Shown: positions 1-9,017 of the stretch, one piece after another
Position numbering within the stretch: position 1 is the stretch's first letter
Layout of the letters: each line of letters opens with the position of its first letter
Assembly (NCBI GenBank): GCA_937873155.1
Contig: CALMVZ010000013.1
Location: 1 to 64,000, forward strand
Length of the DNA: 64,000 nucleotides
Source: an uncultured Bacteroidota bacterium
GTDB taxonomy: Bacteria > Bacteroidota > Bacteroidia > B-17B0 > Aurantibacillaceae
Direction: 5' to 3'
Notes under the pieces: generated by a model
Seen by the model: only the letters and a program-made list of their open reading frames with translations
Told to the model about the DNA's origin: nothing
The model's database searches: none
Made by a program: the position numbers and the translations under genes

Positions 1-54
1 TCTTGTTATTCCTTACTTTAAAATTCCCTCCTATATCTCTGATAAATAGGTTAA

Positions 55-417
55 TTCGGGCAGTTTTTGAGGTGCCAAATTGTGACTTCCAATTCTGAAA
101 AAATGGGACTTCGAAAGTTACCCTTAGTATTTACAGAACAGGGGGTTGCAATGCTTTCCAGCGTTTTAAACAGTAAGACTGCAATCCAGGTTAACATACA
201 AATAATAAGGGTTTTCACTAAAATGAGAGAAATGCTTATTAGTCATAAAGACATTCTTTTGAAACTAGAGGGTATTGAAAAAAAGTTAATGGCCCATGAT
301 AATAAGATTGAAAAAAGTGAATCTGAAATGCAGGCAATTTTTATAGCGCTTAAACAGTTATTAGAGAAGCCTAAAACTCCTATGAAAAAAATTGGTTATA
401 AAGTAAAAGAGGATTAA
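55..417 (+). pseudogene. 5'-truncated ORF6N (phage antirepressor-type) remnant
   Basis: The reading frame encodes the end of an ORF6N DNA-binding domain (CQIVTSN, then LPLVFTEQGVAMLSSVL, then the VNIQIIRVFTKMREML helix) followed by a charged coiled coil, as in phage KilA/ORF6N-type proteins. Intact relatives carry about 75 more residues at the N-terminus. Here an in-frame stop at 52-54 closes the frame, and none of the three forward frames of 1-54 resembles the missing half. The only possible starts are a TTG at 67 or internal codons. The stop overlaps the ATG of the next gene by one base. I read it as a decayed phage-derived gene; a short translated product cannot be excluded. Confidence 0.7.
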
Positions 418-1487
418 TGGATAGCAATGAAGAAAATAATTATTTCAAAGGACGCGGTTCGCAAATAAACACGCATAATAAATTTGCAAAGTATCAATAT
501 GTTCAGGAATACATGGAAGTGCTGGATGAAGAATTCCTGCAAAATTATAAAACAGAAATTATATACACACATCCTAAAACCATCATCAACAAAGTGGATA
601 GTGAAGATGTAGGTATGGCCTATTCCTTGAATCCTTACCAGGGATGTGAACACGGTTGCATCTATTGTTATGCAAGAAATACGCACGAATATTGGGGCTA
701 CAGCGCGGGTTTGGATTTTGAGCAAAAGATAATTGTAAAACAAAATGTGATAGAATTGCTCGAAAAACATTTCAGTAATAAAAAGTGGGAACCATTACCG
801 ATCATGCTTTCAGGAAATACGGATTGCTATCAACCAATGGAAAGGGAATTACAAATAACGCGTAGAGTATTACAAACCTGTTTGAAATATAAACATCCCG
901 TTGGGATCATTTCTAAAAATGCTTTGGTGTTGCGTGATATGGATGTGCTTGTTGAATTAGCAAAAGATAATTTGGTTCACGTGATGATCTCGATCACAGG
1001 CACTGATGAAAGTATCAGACAAAAATTGGAGCCACGTACTGCAACATATAAGAACCGTTTTAAAGTTCTGGAAGCATTGTCCAAAAATAATATTCCATGC
1101 GGTGTAATGGTGGCACCAATAATACCGGGATTAACAAACCACGAGATCCCGAATGTAATTGAATTGGCAGCAAAAGCCGGTGCAACAAGTGCAGGGTTTA
1201 CTGTTGTAAGATTGAATGGAGCAATTGGCCCGATATTTAAAGATTGGTTAGTGAAAAGTTTTCCTGACCGTGCCGATAAAGTATGGAACCAGATCTCACA
1301 CGCTCATGGCGGTAATGTTAACGACAGCAGGTTTGGTGTAAGAATGAGAGGAGAAGGGCAGATCGCTGATAGTATACGTCAGTTATTCAGACTTTCACGG
1401 ATGCGTTTCATGAAAGAGGATACATTTGAGTTCAATGTAAAGTCATTCAATTATAAAGCAGGAGACTCGCAGTTAAGTTTATTTTAA
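417..1487 (+). CDS. PA0069-family radical SAM protein
   Basis: A 356-residue radical SAM enzyme of the SplB-like PA0069/Rv2578c family, whose reaction is not established. The 4Fe-4S motif CX3CX2C is Cys77, Cys81 and Cys84, inside NPYQGCEHGCIYCYAR, which is the hallmark of this family. A (beta/alpha)-barrel-like body follows, with the conserved GNTDCYQPMER segment and a C-terminal region ending in LSLF. Length is normal for the family. The ATG overlaps the stop of the ORF6N remnant by one base (TAATG), and the 3' end overlaps the convergent ABC ATPase gene by four bases. Cytosolic. The family is confident; the substrate is unknown. Confidence 0.93.
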   Translation: MDSNEENNYFKGRGSQINTHNKFAKYQYVQEYMEVLDEEFLQNYKTEIIYTHPKTIINKVDSEDVGMAYSLNPYQGCEHGCIYCYARNTHEYWGYSAGLDFEQKIIVKQNVIELLEKHFSNKKWEPLPIMLSGNTDCYQPMERELQITRRVLQTCLKYKHPVGIISKNALVLRDMDVLVELAKDNLVHVMISITGTDESIRQKLEPRTATYKNRFKVLEALSKNNIPCGVMVAPIIPGLTNHEIPNVIELAAKAGATSAGFTVVRLNGAIGPIFKDWLVKSFPDRADKVWNQISHAHGGNVNDSRFGVRMRGEGQIADSIRQLFRLSRMRFMKEDTFEFNVKSFNYKAGDSQLSLF

Positions 1488-2182
1488 TCCCACTGTTTAT
1501 TGAGATTGATGATTTTCCCGTCCATCATTTCAATGGTTCTGTCTGACGCTTTTGCGAAATCATTATCGTGCGTTACAGCGATGATAGTTTGATCATGTTC
1601 CTGGGTTAACTGCTTAAATATTTCAAATACGATCTGTGTATTCTTACTATCCAGGTTTCCGGTGGGTTCATCGCCCATAATTATTTTGGGATCATTAACT
1701 AAAGCTCTTGCAATGGCAACACGTTGTTGCTGTCCGCCCGATAATTTGGAAGCCGGTTTGAGCGCTTCATCTTTTATGCCAAGTATCTCCAGTTTTTGGT
1801 AGGCACGGTGCTCAATTTCTTTGTAAGAGTATTTCCCGAGTTTTAATGCAGGGATCATAACATTCTTTAAGCAACTGAATTCAGGTAATAAATAATGGAA
1901 CTGAAATACAAAGCCTATCTTTTCATTTCTAACCTGTGCTAAACGGTCCGTTTTTTTATTGGTCAAAGACTCCCCGTCAATAATTAACTCTCCTTCGTAT
2001 TCTGTATCCATGGTCGACAGAATGTAAAGAAGCGTTGATTTTCCGCAACCCGATTTTCCAACCAAAGTTAAAAACTCACCATGCTTTACGTCAAAAGAGA
2101 TGTTATCAAGCACTTTGAATTTCACGGGGTCGTAAAAGTACTTGCCTATTTTATTGGTTTGTAAAACTAAAGTGTCTCTCAT
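1484..2182 (-). CDS. ABC transporter ATP-binding protein, MacB/LolD-like
   Basis: A 232-residue nucleotide-binding subunit. Walker A is residues 42-50 (GKSGCGKST), the Q-loop glutamine is Gln94, the signature LSGGQ is 147-151, Walker B with catalytic Glu is 167-172 and the H-loop His is His205. This is the LolD/MacB class of ATPases that drive mechanotransmission through FtsX-type permeases rather than classic import. It is the last gene of a minus-strand run; its ATG shares one base with the stop of the permease gene, so translation is probably coupled. With the permease, adaptor and TolC-like protein it should power a tripartite exporter. The substrate is not deducible. Confidence 0.95.
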   Translation of the reverse strand: MRDTLVLQTNKIGKYFYDPVKFKVLDNISFDVKHGEFLTLVGKSGCGKSTLLYILSTMDTEYEGELIIDGESLTNKKTDRLAQVRNEKIGFVFQFHYLLPEFSCLKNVMIPALKLGKYSYKEIEHRAYQKLEILGIKDEALKPASKLSGGQQQRVAIARALVNDPKIIMGDEPTGNLDSKNTQIVFEIFKQLTQEHDQTIIAVTHDNDFAKASDRTIEMMDGKIINLNKQWD

Positions 2183-3417
2183 TATTTTCTGAATATTTCT
2201 ACGGGATCAACTTTGGCCGCGTTCCTGGCCGGAATAAATCCTGCCGCTGTAGTTACTAATATCCCTACAAAAGCACCAAGTCCCATGATCGATGGTTCAA
2301 AACGTATAGGAAAAAATCCAATGTCGCCGCCAACGTAAACATGACTTACAAGATTAACCAGTAAAGTTGCCAGGGTTAAACCTATAAGTGTTCCAAAAGT
2401 TCCCATTATTAATGCTTCACTTACAAATATTTTTATGACATCCTTACCTGAAAATCCTGTTGCTTTTAAAATGGCAATGTCGTTTAACTTTTGCATGATC
2501 GTCATATTTAAAATATTGTAGATCCCGAATGCGGCAACTAATAATATAGCTCCGGAAATAGATCGCATCATTACAGAGCGTGTTTTACTGGCTGCAACAA
2601 ATGTTTCATTAGCTTCTTTCCATTCTTCAACTTTATAACCGCTGAGCTTTTCGAAGAATGGTTTGTATTGCGCTACTTTGTCGGGATCTTTTACATTAAT
2701 ATAAATATCGGTTACGTAACTTGGCCCTTCGCGTAATAATTGTTGGGCGGCAGACAAGTTCATATATGACTTTGTTTTATCGCTGATAGAATTGCTTGTT
2801 TTAAAAATTCCAACCACCTTCATCACTTTACTTGCGCCGATCGAGGAGATAACAGTCAGATTATCGTTTAAACGGAGATTTAATTTTTCAGCGATCCCGA
2901 CACCGATTAAGATCCCGTTGGTAACGCTTTCAAGATTGTGTGCTTTTCCTTCAACCATTGTGGAAGTAATATCAAACATAGCGTCCGCTTCTTTAATGTT
3001 AGCCCCGGATGCTATTCCGTTCATTTGGGTTTTTCCGCTTGTGTAAAAGAGGTTGACACTTACCCATTGCGCAGCGGCTACAACGTCAGGTTGATGATTC
3101 ATTTCATTTACCAAAAGCTGTGGATTGATCAGGTTTTTTGTTTTATTTAAAAATTTAGGATTAACTACTACAGGTAAGGTTGAGGAGTCTTTTTTGCTAA
3201 CAAGAGATTTACTGATCTCATCGTCTTTGTAAATACGCATATGCGGCATTGACCGGAAGATCTGGTCATCAAAGAAACGGTTGAACCCCAAAATAAGTGA
3301 ATTCAAAAAGACAAAGGCGGTGATCCCGACTGTAACGCCAAGTGAAGCCACCAGCGTTTGTTTCTTGCGGGATAAGATGTGCGTGAAAGCTATTTCTGAA
3401 TTGACATCTCTTTTCAT
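2182..3417 (-). CDS. ABC transporter permease, FtsX/MacB family
   Basis: A 411-residue inner-membrane permease. One N-terminal transmembrane helix (about 22-45) is followed by a MacB-type periplasmic core domain and a C-terminal FtsX domain with three helices (roughly 285-310, 330-360, 375-400). The C-terminal PARNAAKVDPVEIFRK is typical of the LolC/MacB family. The start overlaps the stop of the upstream HlyD gene by four bases. It pairs with the adjacent ATPase. In MacB-type systems ATP hydrolysis moves the periplasmic domain to push substrate from the periplasm through the adaptor into TolC; I infer the same here. Confidence 0.94.
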   Translation of the reverse strand: MKRDVNSEIAFTHILSRKKQTLVASLGVTVGITAFVFLNSLILGFNRFFDDQIFRSMPHMRIYKDDEISKSLVSKKDSSTLPVVVNPKFLNKTKNLINPQLLVNEMNHQPDVVAAAQWVSVNLFYTSGKTQMNGIASGANIKEADAMFDITSTMVEGKAHNLESVTNGILIGVGIAEKLNLRLNDNLTVISSIGASKVMKVVGIFKTSNSISDKTKSYMNLSAAQQLLREGPSYVTDIYINVKDPDKVAQYKPFFEKLSGYKVEEWKEANETFVAASKTRSVMMRSISGAILLVAAFGIYNILNMTIMQKLNDIAILKATGFSGKDVIKIFVSEALIMGTFGTLIGLTLATLLVNLVSHVYVGGDIGFFPIRFEPSIMGLGAFVGILVTTAAGFIPARNAAKVDPVEIFRK

Positions 3418-4505
3418 TTGATGTTCTCATTTACAATTACAGTGGTCTGATCCAAACCTTCCAGAACTTCAACCCATTCACCGGAAATGAATCCGGGTTT
3501 AATAGTAACATTACCTTTTTCTTTTGTCTTTACTATATTACCATATCCTAAAAATGTTTTTGGGATCACCAGCACGTTTTTTTTGGTAGCGATAATAATA
3601 TTGGCTTGTAGTTGTGTGCCTGATATATTAAAATTGATAGGCTCGGTAAATCTTGCTTTACAAATAAAAGATTGAGTAGCTTCGTCAAATGATGGAATTA
3701 TTTCGCTGATCTCAGCATTGTATGTTTTTTCTTTATCAACGTTAAGTTGAACTGTGGTTTGCTGTCCTAATTTAATTTTGGAAATATTATTTTCATCGAT
3801 ATTAAGTTTTGCATATAAGGCACCAGAATTACCGATGACTGCGATCACATCGCCACGGCGGACGTATTCACCTTTTTCTTTTACTTTCTTATATATTTTT
3901 CCTGCCAAAACAGCTTTCACTTCATTATTATCATTCGAAACACCGCTTACATCACGCTGCGACCGTTGAATGATAAGTTGTTGTTCTGTTTGTTGTTTTA
4001 ATAACTTAAAATTTTGTCCTGCATTTAAATAATTGGTCTTTGAACTCTCAAAAGCAAGTTTTACATTTTCTAATTCTAATTTGGAAACACTATTGGTTTG
4101 AATTAATTTTTGGTAACGACTCAACTGTAAAGAATCCTGGTTGAATTTTTCTTTCAATAACTGGAGATTGGTGGCGGCCTGTTTAAGAGTAGGCCCTTCA
4201 TTACTGGCATTTTGAGCAGCAATGCCTGTTAGGTTATCAGCGCTTGAAGCGTTAATGGCATTTGTTTTATTATCTATGATAGCTAATAACTGTCCGGCTT
4301 TTATTTCATCGCCATTATTAAATTTCAGATCAATTATATAACCTTCGCTTTGGGCAATAAGATTGTATTTGTTTTCCGGCTCTAAAGTTCCTGAGGCAAA
4401 AACAGTTTCTATTACATCTTTTCTTACCGGCGTGGTTTCATTACTTTTTTTCCCGCAAGAGAACAGTGCGAAAATAAAAGTGAGTAGAATAGTTATATTT
4501 TTCAT
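3414..4505 (-). CDS. HlyD-family periplasmic adaptor lipoprotein
   Basis: A 363-residue membrane-fusion protein. The N-terminus carries a lipobox with LFSC at residues 14-17, so the mature protein should be anchored through Cys17. A biotinyl/lipoyl-like half (LIAQSEGYIIDLKFNNGDEIKAGQ) precedes a long coiled-coil hairpin (about 95-185), then the second lipoyl half (AGKIYKKVKEKGEYVRRGD) and beta-barrel domains. It should connect the FtsX-type permease to the TolC-like channel. Start and stop overlap the flanking genes by four bases each, indicating tight coupling. MacA-like by context; the exact subfamily is not settled. Confidence 0.93.
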   Translation of the reverse strand: MKNITILLTFIFALFSCGKKSNETTPVRKDVIETVFASGTLEPENKYNLIAQSEGYIIDLKFNNGDEIKAGQLLAIIDNKTNAINASSADNLTGIAAQNASNEGPTLKQAATNLQLLKEKFNQDSLQLSRYQKLIQTNSVSKLELENVKLAFESSKTNYLNAGQNFKLLKQQTEQQLIIQRSQRDVSGVSNDNNEVKAVLAGKIYKKVKEKGEYVRRGDVIAVIGNSGALYAKLNIDENNISKIKLGQQTTVQLNVDKEKTYNAEISEIIPSFDEATQSFICKARFTEPINFNISGTQLQANIIIATKKNVLVIPKTFLGYGNIVKTKEKGNVTIKPGFISGEWVEVLEGLDQTTVIVNENIK

Positions 4506-5818
4506 TTTAAAGAATTGTTTATTGAAATTTTCGACTTAATGAATTGTGAAGATGAAAACGCAGCCACAACATTCAGCTGACTGTTCACCATATCGTTAAA
4601 CGCGATAAGTAAATTGTCGGTAGATAAAATGCCAGCTTTATATTGCTCTATACTTTTCTGATAATTATTATTTTTCAGGTCAAAGATCTGTTTTCCGGTT
4701 TGATAAGTTGAAATGGCCTTGTCGTAATCCAATTCCAGGCTCCTGTTATTTAATTCGGTTTGTAATTCAGAATGTGAATTGTTCAGTTCTGCGATATTGT
4801 AATTGATCTTACTGGTATAGCTTTGCGACATTTTTGTTACATCGGGAGGAAAAGGAACTGTGATCTTTAAGCCAATATAATTCGATCGTATCCATGTACT
4901 TTTGCTATCAAAAAAAGCCATATTACTATTGTGTTGCCAACCCTGATAATAGAAAAATGATAATACGGGCATCATCACCATCCGGTTCGCGCGTAGTTCA
5001 CTTTTGGCGAATTGATTTTGTAGCGTACTGTAACGGCTGTTCAGGTTGCCGGTCGCTTTCAGGTTGTTGTCTGTAAGTTCTGTGGTGGAATTATTTTGCA
5101 AAGTAATTTGCGTTCCCGGTGAAATATCGCATAATACTTTAAGGGCATTTAATTGTTGCTGAAGCATTACTTTTAACTGGGTCAGTTTATCCTGGATATT
5201 TAGCCGGTTAACAAGAGCGTTATTGAAGTCCTGTTCACGTATTATGCCCAGATCGAATTTGTTTTTAACTATTTGCTGAATGGAATCGGAAGCGGATAAA
5301 CTTTTTTCAGTTAAAATGATCTGTTCCTGTAAGGCAATACTGTTGTAATAGGCGGCTGCAATATTTTCAAATAATGTTTTCTTGTTAATTTGATTGCTAA
5401 CCTCTGTCATTTCCTTACTTACAGAGGCACTTTTAACTTTAGCCCAATTGTAAGGATTGATAATATCTAATTGCGGATTGAAATTAAAATTACTTACATA
5501 TTCTTGTCCGAGCGTAACTTCCCTGAAAGTTCCGGCCGGACCACCAAATGCTTCTGCAGGAAGAAAATTAACCGGTAATTGCAGATTATCTGTAGCGGAA
5601 AATGAGACCGGACTTTTAAAGTTGACCGTATTTGCTATTGCTGCTACTTTGGTCCACTTTGCCAATAAGCTTTGCTGGTGGCAGATCTTTATTGTTGAGC
5701 TGTTACGTTCAGCGTAGGACAATAAGCTGTCCAATCCGGTAAAATTCAATTGAGCCTGGGTGACTGTTGAGTTAAACAGTAAAACCAATGCGGTGGTATG
5801 AAAACATTTTTTTATCAC
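4502..5818 (-). CDS. TolC-family outer-membrane efflux protein
   Basis: A 438-residue protein with a signal peptide (cleavage likely near Ala22-Gln23), then two rounds of long alpha-helical hairpins separated by beta-strand segments, as in TolC/OprM. The helical repeats contain motifs such as AAYYNSIALQEQI and the mirrored LDYDKAISTYQTGKQIFDLKNN. It forms the outer-membrane exit duct for the adaptor/permease/ATPase encoded immediately downstream. A 70-nt gap separates it from the LytTR regulator gene upstream, and that gap plus the regulator's last codon holds a 21-nt-spaced direct repeat and a TAAATTTA -7-like box (5834-5841), so a regulated promoter probably starts here. Confidence 0.92.
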   Translation of the reverse strand: MIKKCFHTTALVLLFNSTVTQAQLNFTGLDSLLSYAERNSSTIKICHQQSLLAKWTKVAAIANTVNFKSPVSFSATDNLQLPVNFLPAEAFGGPAGTFREVTLGQEYVSNFNFNPQLDIINPYNWAKVKSASVSKEMTEVSNQINKKTLFENIAAAYYNSIALQEQIILTEKSLSASDSIQQIVKNKFDLGIIREQDFNNALVNRLNIQDKLTQLKVMLQQQLNALKVLCDISPGTQITLQNNSTTELTDNNLKATGNLNSRYSTLQNQFAKSELRANRMVMMPVLSFFYYQGWQHNSNMAFFDSKSTWIRSNYIGLKITVPFPPDVTKMSQSYTSKINYNIAELNNSHSELQTELNNRSLELDYDKAISTYQTGKQIFDLKNNNYQKSIEQYKAGILSTDNLLIAFNDMVNSQLNVVAAFSSSQFIKSKISINNSLK

Positions 5819-5857
5819 GTAACGAAGTTGTGATAAATTTAAAAAGTTGTAAAATTA

Positions 5858-5891
5858 AGTAGGAGAATTACTCAAATGAGTAGGGGAATTA
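5858..5891 (-). promoter_or_regulatory. Putative LytTR operator: direct repeat with 21-nt period
   Basis: Two 13-mers, AGTAGGAGAATTA (5858-5870) and AGTAGGGGAATTA (5879-5891), match at 12 of 13 positions and start exactly 21 nt apart, two helical turns. LytTR domains are known to bind paired direct repeats with this period. The distal copy overlaps the last codon of the LytTR regulator gene. The pair lies about 17-50 nt upstream, on the minus strand, of a TAAATTTA box preceding the tolC-like gene, a suitable place for an activator site. Confidence 0.55.
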
Positions 5892-6581
5892 ACGAGCGGT
5901 GTAGGCCTTTAGAAAATCTTCTTCGTATTTTATACCAATAGGAATTTCAAGGCCCGGCAAATGGATAACCTTGCCTCTAACCGATTCAACCTGGTTTAAC
6001 GGAACAATATATGAGCGGTGAGGACGGACAAATTCAATTGGGTTTAATTTGCTCATAATATTCTTCAGGTTCATTTTGGTCAGCACTATTTTTTTATCCT
6101 TCAAATGGATCTTAAGATAATCATCGAGCGTTTCAATATAGAATATATCACTAAAGGCAATTTTAACTAAACTATATTCGGAACGCACGTAAAGATGTTG
6201 GTTCCCGGTTTCTGATTGATGCAGATAATTGTAATAGTCCATCGCTTTGTTGGCGGCTTGTAAAAAACGTTGAAATTCGATCGGCTTTAATAAATAATCT
6301 ACTGCGTTAAGATCAAAACCTTCAACCGCGTATTCACTATACGCGGTAGTGAAAATTACCATTTTATCTTTGGCGTGTGCCCTGTAAAATTCGGTGCCCA
6401 GCATATCGGGCATTTGAATGTCTAAAAAAACTAAATCAACAGGAAATTTTCGGAGGAATTTAGCGGCTTCTGAAATATCGGTAAATGTTTTTTGTAATTG
6501 CAGAAAAGGAACTTTAGCACAGAAAGCTTCAATAATTGAAAGCGCTAAAGGTTCATCATCTATGGCAATACAATTAATCAT
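5889..6581 (-). CDS. LytTR-family response regulator
   Basis: A 230-residue response regulator. The receiver domain spans about 1-120, with acidic pocket Asp8/Asp9, phospho-acceptor Asp54 in DLVFLDIQMPD, the switch Thr79 region and Lys99 in YLLKP. A LytTR DNA-binding domain fills about 130-230 (VRSEYSLVKIAFSDIFYIE, VRPHRSYIVPLNQV). Its start overlaps the stop of the cognate kinase gene by eight bases. Position directly upstream of the export operon, together with the 21-nt direct repeat behind it, suggests it controls that exporter. Confidence 0.95.
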   Translation of the reverse strand: MINCIAIDDEPLALSIIEAFCAKVPFLQLQKTFTDISEAAKFLRKFPVDLVFLDIQMPDMLGTEFYRAHAKDKMVIFTTAYSEYAVEGFDLNAVDYLLKPIEFQRFLQAANKAMDYYNYLHQSETGNQHLYVRSEYSLVKIAFSDIFYIETLDDYLKIHLKDKKIVLTKMNLKNIMSKLNPIEFVRPHRSYIVPLNQVESVRGKVIHLPGLEIPIGIKYEEDFLKAYTAR

Positions 6582-7575
6582 TTAAGGTGATCTTTAAATT
6601 AACCGAAAATTCTTTTTCATGATCCTGTATTTCGAGGGTGTGTTTGCCCGGATAAATTAGATGAAGCCGCTTTTTTGTGTTTTCTATGCCAAGTCCAAGT
6701 TTATTTTTTGGATCATTCCTGGCCTTTGTGTTTTTTACCTCTAGGTTCAAGTTTGTGGCGTCAATATTAATAATAATATCAATGACAGAGTTATCTTTTG
6801 TACTAACTCCGTATTTGAAAGCATTTTCAATAAAAGGGACAAAAATAAGAGGCGCGATCTGTTTGCCCGCCGGATTGCCGCTTATTGTATAATTTAACTT
6901 TACCTTTTCTGTTAACCGAAGCTTTTCTAACTCAACATAAGCATTAATATAATTCAACTCTTTGTCAAGCGCAACAAGATCATGAACAGCATCTGTAATA
7001 GAATATCGCATAATAGAGGATAGTTTTGTAATCGATTCCGGTGCTGAGTCGGATTTTTTTACAGTTAAAGCATAAATACTGTTTAATGTATTGAATAAGA
7101 AATGCGGATTGATCTGCGCTTTTAAATAAGAAAGTTCTGCCTTTAGTTTTTCTTCTTCGGTTTGTTTTAAACGGTTGTAGCTGGCAATCCCAAGCGAAAG
7201 TAAAACGATCATGACAAACCTTATCACAATGCTAAAAACAAAAAGAAAGTGGCCGTGATTAACAGAAACCTGGTAAAAAGGACTGAAAGCCTTATCCAAT
7301 TCCATTATAAAAAGCATAATAATTAGTGTACCGGCTAAAATGCCAAAATATAATTGGGTTTTTTTTGTAAAATAAAATGTAGGGATAAGATAATAATAGT
7401 TGAAATAATAGAACACCATTAAAAGCGTATGCAAAACAAATATCCCTTTAAGAGTAGGATTAAGGATCCCATTAGCGATGGCCGGTTGAATAGTAGAATA
7501 TACAAATGCCGGAAATGTTATAAATACCAGCCAGGCAATGATCTGTATTACAAAAAATATTCGTTTACTCTTCAT
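6574..7575 (-). CDS. LytS/YehU-type sensor histidine kinase
   Basis: A 333-residue membrane kinase of the His_kinase (PF06580) type. Four hydrophobic segments lie at about 7-27, 44-64, 75-92 and 108-132. A short coiled coil leads to the phospho-acceptor motif NPHFLFNTLN with His158. The ATP-binding part has the N-box FIENAFKYG and the G-box GLGIENTKKRL. There is no large periplasmic sensor, so the signal is probably sensed in or at the membrane. It overlaps the response regulator gene and is likely its partner. It appears to be the first gene of the run that ends with the exporter ATPase. Confidence 0.94.
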   Translation of the reverse strand: MKSKRIFFVIQIIAWLVFITFPAFVYSTIQPAIANGILNPTLKGIFVLHTLLMVFYYFNYYYLIPTFYFTKKTQLYFGILAGTLIIMLFIMELDKAFSPFYQVSVNHGHFLFVFSIVIRFVMIVLLSLGIASYNRLKQTEEEKLKAELSYLKAQINPHFLFNTLNSIYALTVKKSDSAPESITKLSSIMRYSITDAVHDLVALDKELNYINAYVELEKLRLTEKVKLNYTISGNPAGKQIAPLIFVPFIENAFKYGVSTKDNSVIDIIINIDATNLNLEVKNTKARNDPKNKLGLGIENTKKRLHLIYPGKHTLEIQDHEKEFSVNLKITLND

Positions 7576-7641
7576 ACAATAAAGTTAGAGGAACCTCCTG
7601 TAAGTATTAAATTTTGTCGGAGAATAAGCGGATTCAGGCGG

Positions 7642-8847
7642 TTAACACTTTTCTATCACCGCAGCATAACCTTGCCCGACACCAATACACATTGTTACCA
7701 ATGCGTATTTTTTGTTTTGAAGATTTAATTCAATAGCCACAGAATTTAAAATGCGTGAACCGCTCATGCCTAATGGATGTCCTAATGCAATTGCGCCACC
7801 GTTCGGATTGATGCGCGGATCATTATCATCTAATTTCCATTGGCGGGTGCAGCCTAAACTTTGTGCGGCAAAGGCTTCGTTCAATTCGATAAGATCAATG
7901 TCTTTCCAAGTCAAACCTGCTTTTTTAATAGCGAGATTACTTGCTTCAACCGGACCTAATCCCATGATGCGGGGCTCAATACCCGTAACAGCGCTTGAAA
8001 CAATACGTGCTAACGGTTTTAAATTAAATTGTTTTATTGCTTTTTCTCCTGCTAATAATAAAGCCGCAGCGCCATCATTTAATCCCGAAGCATTTCCTGC
8101 AGTCACAGTTCCGTCTTTTTTAAATGAAGCTTTTAGTTTTTGTAAACTTTCCAGGTTTGTATTAGGTTTTGCAAACTCATCTTTAGTAAAAATTATGGCA
8201 TCACCTTTTTTCTGTGGAATCTCTACAGCTACAATTTCTTTTTCAAATCTTCCGGCTGCCATCGCTTTTGCAGCTTTTTGCTGACTCCATAATGCGAACT
8301 TATCCTGGTCTTCACGGTTTATTTTATGTAGCTCTGCAACATTCTCAGCAGTTTCTCCCATTGCGTCCACACCAAACATCTCTTTCATTTTCGGATTAAT
8401 GAACCGCCATCCGAAACTAGAATCGAACATTTGTGCATCCCTTCCAAAAGCAGAAGATGTTTTTGAAATAACCCAAGGGCCACGTGTCATATTCTCAACA
8501 CCACCGCTGATCATCAAGTCTGCCTCTCCTAATTGAATATATCTCGCAGCATCAATGCTTGCACTTAATCCTGATGCACACAAACGGTTCACGGTTTGCC
8601 CGGGAACTGTTATTGGTAATCCTGCCATTAATCCTGCCATCCGGGCAACATTACGGTTATCTTCACCCGCTTGGTTCGCGCATCCTAAGATCACGTCACC
8701 AACTTGTTTCCAATCAACCGACGGATTTTTTTTGATGAGTTCTTTTAAAACAATAACGGCGAGATCATCGGCACGTACAGTAGAAAGTGTTCCTCCGAAA
8801 TTTCCGATCGCCGTGCGTACGCCGTTGATAATATAGGCTTGATTCAT
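7642..8847 (-). CDS. pcaF: Acetyl-CoA acyltransferase, 3-oxoadipyl-CoA thiolase type
   Basis: A 401-residue thiolase, counted from the ATG at 8845-8847; an upstream in-frame ATG would add seven residues unlike the family. Active-site residues are nucleophile Cys90 (NRLCASG), His357 (GHPLGMSG) and Cys387 (CIGVGQG). The N-terminal GVRTAIGNFGGTLS, GCANQAGEDNRNVARMA and the segment GWRFINPKM resemble PcaF/PaaJ 3-oxoadipyl-CoA thiolases more than FadA. It would release acetyl-CoA from a 3-oxoacyl-CoA in the cytosol. No other ring-cleavage genes lie nearby, so general beta-oxidation remains possible. Transcribed alone on the minus strand after the kinase operon's upstream end. Confidence 0.9.
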   Translation of the reverse strand: MNQAYIINGVRTAIGNFGGTLSTVRADDLAVIVLKELIKKNPSVDWKQVGDVILGCANQAGEDNRNVARMAGLMAGLPITVPGQTVNRLCASGLSASIDAARYIQLGEADLMISGGVENMTRGPWVISKTSSAFGRDAQMFDSSFGWRFINPKMKEMFGVDAMGETAENVAELHKINREDQDKFALWSQQKAAKAMAAGRFEKEIVAVEIPQKKGDAIIFTKDEFAKPNTNLESLQKLKASFKKDGTVTAGNASGLNDGAAALLLAGEKAIKQFNLKPLARIVSSAVTGIEPRIMGLGPVEASNLAIKKAGLTWKDIDLIELNEAFAAQSLGCTRQWKLDDNDPRINPNGGAIALGHPLGMSGSRILNSVAIELNLQNKKYALVTMCIGVGQGYAAVIEKC

Positions 8848-8880
8848 AAAATGAAGTTTTCGAAGCACTAAATTACGAAA

Positions 8881-9015
8881 TAGTTCGGAGTTGAGAGTTC
8901 GGAGTTCGTAGAAAGATCATCATGGTTATTGTGAATCAACCAAAAATAGTTCGGAGTTGTTAGTTCGGAGATTATGCCTCGTCACTACCAACTACGAACT
9001 ATAAACTACGAACTG
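8881..9015. repeat. Degenerate AGTTCGGAGTT / ACTACGAACT inverted tandem repeats
   Basis: Units related to AGTTCGGAGTT occur at about 8881-8910 and 8948-8971 in one orientation, and as CTACGAACT units at about 8986-9015 in the other. The arms could fold into a long imperfect stem with the sequence between them. The array fills the gap between the thiolase start and the stop of the His-rich protein gene. A related copy abuts the porin gene stop (29442-29470). Function unknown; it looks like a dispersed intergenic repeat. Confidence 0.6.
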
Positions 9016-9017
9016 GT

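Noticed and set aside
7751-8284. 177-codon plus-strand frame opposite the thiolase gene
   Set aside because: Antisense shadow of a highly conserved enzyme; composition is that of a reverse-strand frame.
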